DNA of 26,296 nt from Holosporales bacterium (GCA_031279495.1 JAITIJ010000029.1:1-26296), one strand, 5' to 3'; counted from the first letter of the stretch, positions 1 to 6,525 are shown. Made by a program: numbers and translations. The notes: a model not told the origin generated them from the letters alone.

Positions 1-69
1 GAGATGACGGCACAAGGTTCGGAAGGAGGAAAGCCCTGGTGGTTTAAGAAAAAAGAACGGACACGGTAA
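1..69 (+). CDS. Possible 3' end of an unidentified gene (partial)
   Basis: The first frame is open from the window edge to a TAA at 67-69. It would encode 22 residues ending in a basic tail (KPWWFKKKERTR). The Trp-Trp followed by a Lys/Arg cluster resembles the cytoplasmic end of a membrane or envelope protein, but no family can be recognised from so little. A second frame is also open across this stretch and runs into the ORF at 86-238, so the assignment is uncertain. The sequence to the left of the window would decide it. Confidence 0.3.
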   Translation, partial: EMTAQGSEGGKPWWFKKKERTR

Positions 70-85
70 TACTTTTGTAGAAAAG

Positions 86-238
86 ATGGCCGTATCAGAT
101 GTGGAGAAATGTTTGATAGGTTTAGAGGATGGGAGGAAAAGAAAACTCGCCTCCCTTTCTCTCTATCTCCAAAACGCTCGACATGCTTATGAGAGTTGTA
201 AAGAGGGGGACGGGGCGCAAAGAGATTCAGTGAACTGA
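86..238 (+). pseudogene. 50-codon ORF that is the least damaged copy of a decayed coding repeat
   Basis: An ATG at 86 opens a 50-codon frame ending at TGA 236-238. It covers the first copy of the repeat block and reads like ordinary protein (for example DVEKCLIGLEDGRKRK, then LYLQNARHAYESCKEGD). The same residues recur in the next two copies, but there they are interrupted by stops and indels. There is no convincing ribosome binding site, so this is more likely a remnant than a working gene. The helical, Ala/Leu-rich look with a conserved Ala-Tyr would suit a TPR or Sel1-like unit, but that is only an impression. Confidence 0.25.
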
Positions 239-575
239 GATTTGGAGAGAGAGGATGAGGCGGAGAAATGTTTGATAGGTTCAGAGGAAGGGAGGAGAAG
301 AAAACTCACCTCCCCTTTTCTCCCCACGACCTTTTAAAGCGCGGGATACCCTTATGAGAATGTAGGAGGGGATGAGGCGGAGAGATGTTCAGTAGTTTTA
401 GAGGATGGGAGGAGAAGAAAACTCGCCTCCCTTTCTCTCTCTATCTCCGAAATGCTCGATACCCTTATGAGAATGTAAGAGGCGAGATTCCTAGTGTCTA
501 GGACATGAAAAGAGAGCTACTGCCCCCCCTTCTCCTTACGACCCCAAAAGCGCTCAATGCTTACGATGAGATTGT
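101..575 (+). repeat. Degenerate direct repeat block, three main copies plus fragments
   Basis: Three similar units begin at 103, 262 and 379 (GGAGAAATGTTTGATAGG and variants). Their starts are 159 and 117 bp apart, both multiples of three. Each unit contains a hairpin with arms GGGAGG and CCTCCC (131-155, 290-315, 407-431) and a second conserved segment around CTTATGAGA (186, 351, 464). A weaker partial copy lies near 540-575. The third copy carries two extra bases (CT) in the pyrimidine run after its hairpin, which breaks the reading frame. Apart from the 50-codon frame at 86-238, no intact gene lies between 70 and 594. The block looks like the eroding remains of a gene with internal repeats. 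Confidence 0.65.
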
Positions 576-594
576 AAAGTGAAGTGGAACACGC

Positions 595-843
595 TCACGA
601 TGAGAGCTGAAGAGGAGGGGATGGAGATGAGGCGTAGATAGATATATCGATGCCTTTGTGTCTCTGTTGTTCGAATAATTTGATACGAGAGTACGCTTTT
701 GGAATTTGCGCGTAAGTATAGACTACCATAAGAATTTGCCTTTCGTAATCCTTCGTAGTCAACACGTCTAAATAGGCAAACGACCGCTGCCCTCTTTGGA
801 AAAAGACGATACAGTCGTCATAATACTCTTGTTGTTCATCCAT
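595..843 (-). CDS. Small hypothetical protein coupled to the MlaC-like gene
   Basis: This frame encodes 82 residues, starting at an ATG that overlaps the stop of the upstream MlaC-like gene as TAATG. That arrangement suggests translational coupling. The product is hydrophilic and rich in Tyr, Gln and Asp (it begins MDEQQEYYDDCIVFFQRG), with no signal peptide or membrane segment. I do not recognise a family. The last dozen residues (Ser/Pro-rich) lie at the edge of the decayed repeat area, so the original C-terminus may have been replaced or extended. The coupled start and protein-like composition support a real gene; there is no motif evidence. Confidence 0.5.
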   Translation of the reverse strand: MDEQQEYYDDCIVFFQRGQRSFAYLDVLTTKDYERQILMVVYTYAQIPKAYSRIKLFEQQRHKGIDISIYASSPSPPLQLSS

Positions 844-1562
844 TAATGCGCCGCTTCTTTGGACACTCCTTGATCAGCATGCTGCACCCGCTTCTCTAAA
901 TCGGTAAGGAAAGCATCCATGTCTTCTCCTACTTTCTGAATGCTATGAGCAAATTCTGATCGTTGCGTAATACTCATGCTCACATTATCAATTGTCACAT
1001 CAACCACTCTAAAAGTCTTCGCTTTATCAGCAGGATCAGCAGGAAACATCTTCCACACAACGACTACATGACCGCCACGCGGAGGAGTAATAACGGTTGT
1101 AACGTTAACGCCACCCTGAACAACGCATTCTACGCTTTTAACCTGCATAACCACGCCTTCAAATTCCTTGAAACGTGCAGCGTAGTTTACCGTGATCATT
1201 CGGCAAAAAAGGGCGAGAAACTTCTGCTTTCGTGCGTCCGTTAAGCAACGCCAATGGCGCCCCAGAACAAAACGCCCAATGGTCTTCACGTCAAATCCTT
1301 CCTCCAGAAGGACAGCAAACCGTTTCTGCCTAACAGCAGTGGAGATTTTCTGGTCAGTTAAGGCGTCAATCGCGCGCTTCCCGAAATCTGCAATGAATTT
1401 CTGCGCCTCTGCAGATACGGTGGCATTTCCCGCTTCTGCCGATGCTGCAGGCCTGCCAAGAAATATAGCGGGTGCCATTAACAAACTAAGAGCTACAACA
1501 GGGCAGAACCTGTAACACTTTTTAGTAAAAAATCTAATATGGAAACCTTCTCTGTGCTCCAT
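843..1562 (-). CDS. mlaC: MlaC/Ttg2D-family periplasmic phospholipid-binding protein
   Basis: The 239-residue product matches the MlaC/Ttg2D (toluene tolerance, also HpnM-like) family. MlaC carries phospholipid across the periplasm between the outer-membrane MlaA complex and the inner-membrane MlaFEDB ABC transporter. An N-terminal basic stretch and hydrophobic core (about residues 15-42, ending ASAEA) form a signal peptide. The family signatures are visible: FDVKTIGRFVLGRHWR in the first half, and VVDVTIDNVSMS followed by TQRSEF near the end. A good ribosome binding site (AAGGGAG) lies just upstream of the ATG. The other mla genes are not beside it; the only partner is the overlapping 82-residue unknown downstream. 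Confidence 0.88.
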   Translation of the reverse strand: MEHREGFHIRFFTKKCYRFCPVVALSLLMAPAIFLGRPAASAEAGNATVSAEAQKFIADFGKRAIDALTDQKISTAVRQKRFAVLLEEGFDVKTIGRFVLGRHWRCLTDARKQKFLALFCRMITVNYAARFKEFEGVVMQVKSVECVVQGGVNVTTVITPPRGGHVVVVWKMFPADPADKAKTFRVVDVTIDNVSMSITQRSEFAHSIQKVGEDMDAFLTDLEKRVQHADQGVSKEAAH

Positions 1563-1803
1563 CTTATCTCCCTTTATTCTTGTCCTCGATGTAGATAAAA
1601 GCTATCACATTTTTGTGGCTATTAATAACGTGAACATTGTAAGTGGCTTCTACAGCCTGTGTGTATGATAGAGACCTGCTTCAGAAAGATAAAGCATAGA
1701 AAAGAGCACATATTTCATTGTTGCAGCAATAGAAAGAGTGCAACAACGTTACTCTGATTGTTTAAAGTAGATTGGAACGAATAATCGATCTATCATCAAA
1801 ATC

Positions 1804-1829
1804 AAAATCGGCAAGGTGCCTTAGATTTT
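1804..1829 (-). terminator. Possible second terminator hairpin (leftward)
   Basis: Arms AAAATC/GATTTT and GGCA/TGCC pair around the loop AGG, with a three-base bulge. Read leftward, the tail is T-rich (GATTTTGATG). It lies downstream of the stronger hairpin at 1849-1873 and may be a backup. Confidence 0.3.
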
Positions 1830-1848
1830 TTGCTACGAAAAGGCAAAA

Positions 1849-1873
1849 GAAGGAAAAAGTGCTTGTTTCCTTC
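1849..1873 (-). terminator. Intrinsic-terminator-like hairpin after the leftward pseudogene
   Basis: GAAGGAAA (1849-1856) and TTTCCTTC (1866-1873) form a perfect 8-bp stem with a 9-base loop. Read leftward, the stem is followed directly by TTTTGCCTTTT. Position and orientation fit termination of leftward transcription from the decayed gene that ends at 1991. Confidence 0.5.
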
Positions 1874-1990
1874 AGAAAAGTTCAGCAGCTTTCTTCCTTA
1901 ATTAAACCTACCCTTCTTTAATTCCTATCTCATCTTCTCTATTTCCCCTTACATTAGAAGTTTTAATGGGAAGACAAGAAGCCTCCACCG

Positions 1991-2561
1991 TTATGGCTGT
2001 TGGGGCATATCTCCTATTGTGTGCAACAGAAAATTCGACACCTCTGGTGGTACTTTTCCTGCTAATCCTGGAACGCCAAGAGCGGCCTCAACCGTTCCGG
2101 AAAAGGTTCTTCCACTGCCAACACCGAATCCTTGAGTTGCAAATGAGAAAGTATCTTCTGGGTCGAGGAATATGTGAATAGTATAATAGGAAGAATTGGG
2201 TGGCATCCCGCTTCCACTGTGAAACACAGGTATAACTTCCAACGACACGGCTTTCACCAGAAGGTACATTCACCTGCAAGTTGCTAGGGGAAGCATTCCC
2301 AGCTGCGTGAAGGGCAATCCCCTGCGGCCCACCTCCAACTAACGGAGCTGGAGGCAAATCACTGAAAGATTGTGTGCCAGAAAGCAGGCGGAGCTAAACG
2401 CTGACAACAACCCCACTGCGTTCGCCACTGCCCATCAGAAGGTAGTTGGGCCTGAACAGAATATGCGTAGTGAGCGAGTTCCAAATGGAGTGCCATCCTC
2501 TTCTGTAACTTCCTTCTAGAGAAGTAGAGAAGTCTTGAGAGAATTTCGACGAATTATTCAT
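1991..2561 (-). pseudogene. Decayed leftward gene with one in-frame stop and one frameshift
   Basis: From an ATG at 2561 the leftward frame reads about 55 codons, hits a TAG near 2395, and continues in the same frame as protein-like sequence (LPPAPLVGGGPQGIALHAAG, then PSNLQVNVPSG). Near 2250-2262 the sensible reading moves by one base into a second frame (KAVSLEVIPVFHSGSGM, then SYYTIHIFLDPEDTFSFATQ) and ends at a TAA at 1991-1993. The joined product would be roughly 190 residues, rich in Gly, Pro and Ser, with alternating beta-type patterns. I do not recognise the family. A terminator-like hairpin follows it, which supports a former gene on this strand. The first 50 codons are less certain because another frame there also looks protein-like. 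Confidence 0.45.
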
Positions 2562-2664
2562 CTCTATTTACTAATTTTTAATATTTTTATGCAAAACTTA
2601 CAAATATATTAAGTATAGTAAAATTATTTATTATGCCAATTCTAAATATTTCTATTAGGGGATT

Positions 2665-3081
2665 ATGAATAAATACAGCATCGCATTTTTAATGACGTTC
2701 TTTTTAACAGACTCGGTTAAGGGAACTCCTCATCTCACCCTTTCAGAAGAACAAGCAAGGCAATGGACGATGATTCAACAGGAAAAAGAGGATTGGCATA
2801 CGTTTGCGTGCGAGCGTATTCATCGCGCTGTTCGGACTCCATTAGGTGAGAGAACGCCAGAATGGCACGCGCGGCAACAAATTTTACAAGATACAGAAAA
2901 TGCAAAGAGAGATTCTTGGATAAAAGGACAAAAAGCTCTCGAAGAAATCCTAGCGCCAGAGGTTATGTACCACGTTTCACGCTCTTTCGGTGATACAGAA
3001 ACTCCGGCACAGCAGCGCAGCTGCTCAATGTCTTATGAACTATCTTCGAGAATTATCTGGAGTGCCGATCCAAGAGGTTAG
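2665..3081 (+). pseudogene. N-terminal part of a secreted protein, cut off by a frameshift
   Basis: This 138-codon frame starts at an ATG with a good ribosome binding site (AGGGGA). It begins with a signal peptide (MNKYSIAFLMTFFLTDSVKG, cleavage probably before TPH), followed by a charged helical region rich in Glu, Gln and Arg. After about codon 117 (Gln at 3013-3015) the reading makes better sense one base further on, in the overlapping downstream frame. Removing one C near 3016 would join PAQQ to AAAQCLMNYLREL and give one protein of about 491 residues. The last 21 codons here are therefore probably out-of-frame sequence. The upstream region 2562-2664 is very AT-rich and probably holds the promoter. 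Confidence 0.6.
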
Positions 3082-4141
3082 GCTTGTTGACTCTTATTCA
3101 CTCCTTTCCTCTATGGCTTTGGATCCGGAAAAGAAAAGTTCTATCTTGAGAAGTTTGCAAGGAAAGAGCGCTCCAAATATCGCCTCGTTGTGTGCAATGT
3201 TTCAGCCGCACATGCGATTTTTAAAAGACTCTTGCTGTGATCTGGAAAATCCACGCTCTGAAGATACAGATGCTCTTCTGGCGCTCCACATACAGGACAC
3301 CGTTCTGTCGGGTATGGGAATTGAGCCATTTCGACAGTTATTGTTAACTGGTCTAGCTTACCTTAATTCGGATATTTCGATAGAAGAAGCCATCTATCTC
3401 TTCCCCTTTCATATCGATGGGGCACGTTCTTTGACCTTTCAGCGAAGTTCTCATAATTCGATTGTTCCCTCTAGGATCTGCATTTCTACGGATGCTTCTG
3501 TTAGACGGTCTTTGTTTTGTCCCACGGAATCAGGAGGCACGCTTTCTGATAGGAGTGGAATATATCCGGTACAGACGTCTTCGCTGGAACCTCTTTATCA
3601 TGAATGCGGGCATAGGCTTCTATGGGGGAAAGTACCTCCCACTCAAGAAAAATCGCTAACTCTTACAATGCGTCTTGCTTTTCACCTATTTACCTTGGCG
3701 TTTGACGAATCTTCTCCAGAAGGCGCAGAAATTAAGGAAATCAATGCGCAGATGCGGCATTCTGGGCAACTTCCTTTGGGGGCGCCAGATTACGTGTGGC
3801 TTATGCTGGCTATTTTTGGTCATGGAAACGTAGATGCTGAAGCTATCCAAGTGCTGGGGATTCACTGTGCTCCATGCCCAGGGCATTCGGAGCAGGCAAT
3901 TATGTACATTTATGGATTGAGCGATTTTGTTCTATATGCTCATTTGCTACTACCTCTTTCGTTTAATCACTACGCGTTTGGATATATTCCAGATTCAAAA
4001 GAAGAGCGCTTAGCAGCTGCTTGCCGCTTCTCTCCAAATGATAAAATACTGGATCTTTATTTTGGTGCACTAGGACACAATTATGCGGAATACAAGGCGC
4101 ATTTCGTGACAGCATGGGAAGAGGGAAGGTTGCCCCAGTAA
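2990..4141 (+). CDS. Putative zinc-metallopeptidase-like protein (HECGH), C-terminal part of a split gene
   Basis: The frame gives 383 residues if read from a GTG at 2990, but that start has no ribosome binding site. It is more likely the continuation of the secreted protein begun at 2665. At residues 204-208 it contains HECGH (in LYHECGHRLLWG), matching the HExxH zinc-binding and catalytic motif of metallopeptidases. A downstream Glu (in PGHSEQAIMYIYGL) could be a third ligand, but this cannot be fixed by eye. The C-terminal third is Tyr/His/Cys-rich with hydrophobic helices. I do not recognise the family. With a signal peptide on the N-terminal fragment, the intact protein would be exported, possibly acting on the envelope or a host. 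If the frameshift is real, the enzyme is probably inactive in this strain. Confidence 0.6.
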   Translation: MIQKLRHSSAAAQCLMNYLRELSGVPIQEVRLVDSYSLLSSMALDPEKKSSILRSLQGKSAPNIASLCAMFQPHMRFLKDSCCDLENPRSEDTDALLALHIQDTVLSGMGIEPFRQLLLTGLAYLNSDISIEEAIYLFPFHIDGARSLTFQRSSHNSIVPSRICISTDASVRRSLFCPTESGGTLSDRSGIYPVQTSSLEPLYHECGHRLLWGKVPPTQEKSLTLTMRLAFHLFTLAFDESSPEGAEIKEINAQMRHSGQLPLGAPDYVWLMLAIFGHGNVDAEAIQVLGIHCAPCPGHSEQAIMYIYGLSDFVLYAHLLLPLSFNHYAFGYIPDSKEERLAAACRFSPNDKILDLYFGALGHNYAEYKAHFVTAWEEGRLPQ

Positions 4142-4389
4142 AGCCGGCTGCAAAATCGTTGCATAAACGGCCTTTTGTGAAAGGCGAAAGAGCCTCAACC
4201 TTTCTGTTCACTTCTGCAAAAGGGTTCTTCTGATACTGGCTTTTCTGCTTTCCTTGAAACTGGCCGATTTAATCAAAATTCCAAAACAATCATTAGCGCC
4301 GTCAAATATTTCTAACCTTATAAATGTCTTTCGAAAGAAATACGTTCTTTATGACTTACTATGACCTATACAGAAAGCATGGTGGTATC

Positions 4390-4638
4390 TTAGGCGTTTT
4401 TATCGACAGAATCATGGTCCGTTTCTTGTGTATACACAGCTTTCAGCAACTGCTCAGCCTCTTGCGATTGCTTGTTTTGATTCTTAACGCTATCGAAAAT
4501 CTCTTTACGCCAGATAACATAGTTTTCCGGAGATTGAATGCCAATCTTCACGCGCCCTCCCTGTATTTCAGAAACGATCACTTCAATGTCTCCGTTAATA
4601 ATAATGGATTGGCCTGTTTTTCGTGAAAGATAAAGCAT
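4390..4638 (-). CDS. csrA: CsrA-family carbon storage / flagellar regulator
   Basis: The 82-residue product matches CsrA, the small dimeric RNA-binding protein that represses or stabilises mRNAs by binding GGA motifs near ribosome binding sites. The N-terminus (MLYLSRKTGQSIIING) has the conserved Leu4 and Arg6. Arg44, in YVIWRKEI, is the second main RNA-contact residue. The family core is about 60 residues; here about 25 extra residues follow, polar and Gln/Lys/Glu-rich. The gene is divergent from flgB and shares a 97-bp control region with it, which fits the known role of CsrA in motility control. The leader is short and has only a weak ribosome binding site. Confidence 0.9.
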   Translation of the reverse strand: MLYLSRKTGQSIIINGDIEVIVSEIQGGRVKIGIQSPENYVIWRKEIFDSVKNQNKQSQEAEQLLKAVYTQETDHDSVDKNA

Positions 4639-4649
4639 AACGCGTTTTC

Positions 4650-4664
4650 TTAACTCTCTGTTAA
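4650..4664. promoter_or_regulatory. CtrA-type binding site between csrA and flgB
   Basis: TTAA (4650-4653), seven bases, then TTAA (4661-4664) match the alphaproteobacterial CtrA consensus TTAA-N7-TTAA. The site sits inside a perfect palindrome (CTTAAC-TCTCT-GTTAAG, 4649-4665), 72-86 bases before the flgB start and touching the csrA -10 box. CtrA activates early flagellar operons in Caulobacter and relatives, so binding here could raise flgB transcription and hinder csrA. A hairpin in the csrA leader is an alternative reading of the palindrome. Confidence 0.5.
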
Positions 4665-4693
4665 GTATAGGTCATTACTTATTCTTTTGTGAA
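4664..4693 (-). promoter_or_regulatory. Sigma70-like promoter for csrA
   Basis: Read leftward, TTCACA (4688-4693) and TATACT (4664-4669) are separated by 18 bases. They match the -35 and -10 consensus at 5 of 6 and 5 of 6 positions. Transcription would begin about 4657, leaving a leader of roughly 20 bases before the csrA ATG. Confidence 0.45.
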
Positions 4694-4735
4694 GAGTTTA
4701 ATAAACAGAAGCGAGAATTAACGAAAAAGGTTACT

Positions 4736-5116
4736 ATGTATAATGTATTGAATTCTCAGATGTTTCAATCCCTATTCAGGCGTATAGGCTGGAGCAGCTC
4801 TCGAATTGGAGTGATCAACGAAAATCTCGCAAACCTAAACACGCCAGATTATATCGCCACAGACCTCTCGCCTCTGTCCTCGGGAAAGTGTCAAGCAATA
4901 CATTTAGCAACGACAGACGATCGCCATTGTATGGGAGCTGGTCCCCTAGATACAGCGCACGTGCGCGTTAAGGATCTTCAGGCAACTCGTTTAGATGGGC
5001 ACATTAATATTAATGAGCAGCTGGTGAAGCTGCAGGAAACGTACGCGGAAAGCGCGCTTATGATGAGTTCTTTCAAGAAATTCACTGATTTTTATAAAAT
5101 AGTGCTCAGGAAATAA
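4736..5116 (+). CDS. flgB: Flagellar basal-body rod protein FlgB
   Basis: The 126-residue product is the FlgB proximal rod subunit, which builds the shaft joining the MS ring to the distal rod and is exported by the flagellar type III system. The diagnostic N-terminal segment is present (GVINENLANLNTPDYIATDL, about residues 30-49), as is the usual C-terminal helix (LVKLQETYAESALMMSSFKKF). Length is normal. AAGG lies upstream of the ATG. It is the first gene of a tight flgB-flgC-fliE operon, and its TAA overlaps an ATG in frame with flgC. Confidence 0.92.
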   Translation: MYNVLNSQMFQSLFRRIGWSSSRIGVINENLANLNTPDYIATDLSPLSSGKCQAIHLATTDDRHCMGAGPLDTAHVRVKDLQATRLDGHININEQLVKLQETYAESALMMSSFKKFTDFYKIVLRK

Positions 5117-5127
5117 TGGAGGCAAGA

Positions 5128-5583
5128 ATGACAGTGATTCCATCAACTCTTCCACTTCCTTCTCGTAAATCTTACCCGGAACATGATCCTTTGTCGCGCG
5201 CAAAGGGAATTGCTGCCTCTGGAATGGATGCGCAGATAAAACGATTGCAAACTATCTCAGAAAATTTGGCCAATGCAAATGTGACAGCGGCAGATCCAAA
5301 CTCGGATCCTTATAGAAGAATGATTGTTCGCTTTAAGCACGACCAAGTAACAGGAAAAGTTTACGCAATAGGGACTTCTCCGGATCCGTCGGACTTTCGG
5401 CGCGAGCACAGTCCTCTGGATCCAGGAGCAGATGAAAAAGGCTTTGTAAAGATGTCGAATGTAAATCCACTTATAGAAATGGCAGATTTACGGCAGGCTG
5501 ATCAGTCTTTCTCGGCCTGTCTAAAGGCTTATGAAGCGGCTGTCGATTTAGATAAGAAAATTATCGATATGTTAAAGGCGTGA
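5128..5583 (+). CDS. flgC: Flagellar basal-body rod protein FlgC
   Basis: The 151-residue product is FlgC, another proximal rod subunit. It shows AASGMDAQIKRLQTISENLA with the following NAN motif (residues about 28-50) and a C-terminal NVNPLIEMADLRQ segment followed by the closing helix, all typical of FlgC. I chose the ATG at 5128 because GGAGG lies five bases before it; an in-frame ATG at 5116 overlaps the flgB stop but has no such site. The 25 or so residues before the core are longer than in most FlgC proteins and Pro/Ser-rich. Confidence 0.92.
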   Translation: MTVIPSTLPLPSRKSYPEHDPLSRAKGIAASGMDAQIKRLQTISENLANANVTAADPNSDPYRRMIVRFKHDQVTGKVYAIGTSPDPSDFRREHSPLDPGADEKGFVKMSNVNPLIEMADLRQADQSFSACLKAYEAAVDLDKKIIDMLKA

Positions 5584-5611
5584 AAAGCGCAGAAATAGAA
5601 AGGGAAGAGAA

Positions 5612-5908
5612 ATGAGTGACTTTGTAGTTAGAAACCGTTTGACTCCTAACGGGATAACAAAGGCGGGAGAAAAGAAAGTAGCTGGAACTGCTTTCTCTGA
5701 TTTCCTCAAAGAAGAGCTTTTAGTTGCCCCTCGTGCTCAAATAGTTCAAGCAGAGAATCTCGTAACGCAAGCGGCACTGAATCCTAGCGTCAGCAAACTG
5801 CAACTTGTTGCGGCACTGACGGAGGCTGAAATAGAGCTTCAAAAAATGACAACAATTTTTACTAAAGCGCAAGAATCTTACGATAAGATTCTGCATATGC
5901 CGCTGTGA
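5612..5908 (+). CDS. fliE: Flagellar hook-basal body protein FliE
   Basis: The 98-residue product is FliE, the junction between the MS ring (FliF) and the rod, and an early substrate of flagellar export. The family ending is visible: a helix with LTEAEIELQKMTTIFTKAQ followed by SYDKILHMPL, where most homologues have AYxEIMxMxV. GGGAAGAG lies before the ATG, 28 bases after flgC. It closes the three-gene operon. No further flagellar gene follows; the next 220 bases (5909-6128) contain no gene I can support and no clear terminator. Confidence 0.9.
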   Translation: MSDFVVRNRLTPNGITKAGEKKVAGTAFSDFLKEELLVAPRAQIVQAENLVTQAALNPSVSKLQLVAALTEAEIELQKMTTIFTKAQESYDKILHMPL

Positions 5909-6128
5909 TTTTCGTGCAGAGTTAAGAGCATTTTTTATTCTGGACTGTCGCATAAAAGTAGAGGAAATAACTATAGAACAATCATACTGTAAGTCTCTTT
6001 TGCTTTTTAGAAGTTTCGGTATGCATTCCTTTGCGCAGAGGAGGACACTGCCGAATTTCATTAAGGGGTAGGATGGGATGCTTTGGGAAACAGCTGCTAT
6101 CAATCCTTCTTTTTAAGAGAGAACTGCA

Positions 6129-6416
6129 ATGCCTAATACGAAACCTTCTGATCTTTTGCGCGATCTTGAAGCCCTATATGAAGCATCTTTATCCGCTGCC
6201 TCATTTGGAACAGCTTTAAAAGTTAAAGAGCTGATCGTTCGCTTGGAGCAAAGCAAGAAATCCAGCTCCATTCCTAATATCGCCGACATGACAGATGATG
6301 AGTTAAACGACTTTATCTCTAGCATTAAAGAGCAGCTTGCTACCGCTCGCAAACAAACAGTAAAAAAGATACACCGCTCTCGTATTAGAAAAATCGTTAC
6401 GCCAGAAAAAGAGTAG
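6129..6416 (+). CDS. Conserved-looking small hypothetical protein, 95 residues
   Basis: I do not recognise this protein. It appears all-helical: an N-terminal helix (SDLLRDLEALYEASLSAASF), a second amphipathic helix with alternating Lys/Glu, an acidic patch (DMTDDELNDF), and a strongly basic C-terminus (KKIHRSRIRKI). An acidic middle and basic tail would suit a nucleic-acid or complex-bound adaptor, but nothing proves it. AGAGAG lies about eight bases before the ATG. It is followed by a long hairpin separating it from convergent greA, so it is probably a single-gene transcript or the end of one starting upstream. Confidence 0.6.
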   Translation: MPNTKPSDLLRDLEALYEASLSAASFGTALKVKELIVRLEQSKKSSSIPNIADMTDDELNDFISSIKEQLATARKQTVKKIHRSRIRKIVTPEKE

Positions 6417-6417
6417 T

Positions 6418-6462
6418 CCTCAGCGATAAGCGTGCATCTGACATGCTCGCTCCTTGTTGAGG
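6418..6462. terminator. Two-part hairpin between convergent genes
   Basis: An inner stem AGCGTGCAT/ATGCTCGCT (6429-6437 and 6443-6451, one mismatch, 5-base loop) is enclosed by CCTCA/TGAGG (6418-6422 and 6458-6462). The rightward side continues into a T-rich stretch (AAGTTTGTTTGTTG). It lies just after the 95-residue ORF and 58 bases past the greA stop, so it may terminate either direction. There is no perfect T-run. Confidence 0.4.
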
Positions 6463-6479
6463 CACAAGTTTGTTTGTTG

Positions 6480-6525
6480 AAATAAATAATAGAAGGCTAA
6501 TCTAGTCTTGGATTAAGGATTACCC
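6480..6525 (-). terminator. greA: Possible greA terminator
   Basis: GGCTAATC (6495-6502) and GATTACCC (6518-6525) pair with one mismatch. Read leftward the stem is followed by TTCTATTATTTATTT. The stem includes the greA stop codon, which is unusual but possible. Confidence 0.35.

Larger units (their letters stand above)
1563..1990. other. Intergenic stretch without a gene, several inverted repeats
   Basis: I see no supportable reading frame here. The stretch separates the leftward MlaC-like gene from the leftward pseudogene. It contains an 8-bp inverted repeat at 1718-1725/1739-1746 (TTGTTGCA and its complement) with no adjacent T-run, plus the two terminator-like hairpins listed separately. 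The right part is AT-rich. The promoter of the MlaC-like gene must lie within it, but I could not assign clear -35 and -10 boxes. Confidence 0.5.

Noticed and set aside
101..480. CRISPR-like array
   Set aside because: Units are over 100 bp, imperfect and unevenly spaced, with no spacer-repeat alternation and no cas genes.
963..1515. Rightward frames of 93 and 107 codons
   Set aside because: They lie antisense to the MlaC-like gene, have no recognisable domain, and the opposite strand has clear family motifs.
1966..2181. Rightward 71-codon frame
   Set aside because: It overlaps the more protein-like leftward pseudogene and lacks a good ribosome binding site or any known motif.
4327..4338. 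Palindrome TCTTTCGAAAGA as a csrA terminator
   Set aside because: The short palindrome lies about 50 bases past the stop and is not followed by a T-run in the csrA direction.
4324..4626. Rightward 100-codon frame
   Set aside because: It is antisense to csrA, whose RNA-binding residues are clear.
5720..6103. Leftward 127-codon frame
   Set aside because: It is antisense to fliE in its first half and shows no domain or ribosome binding site.
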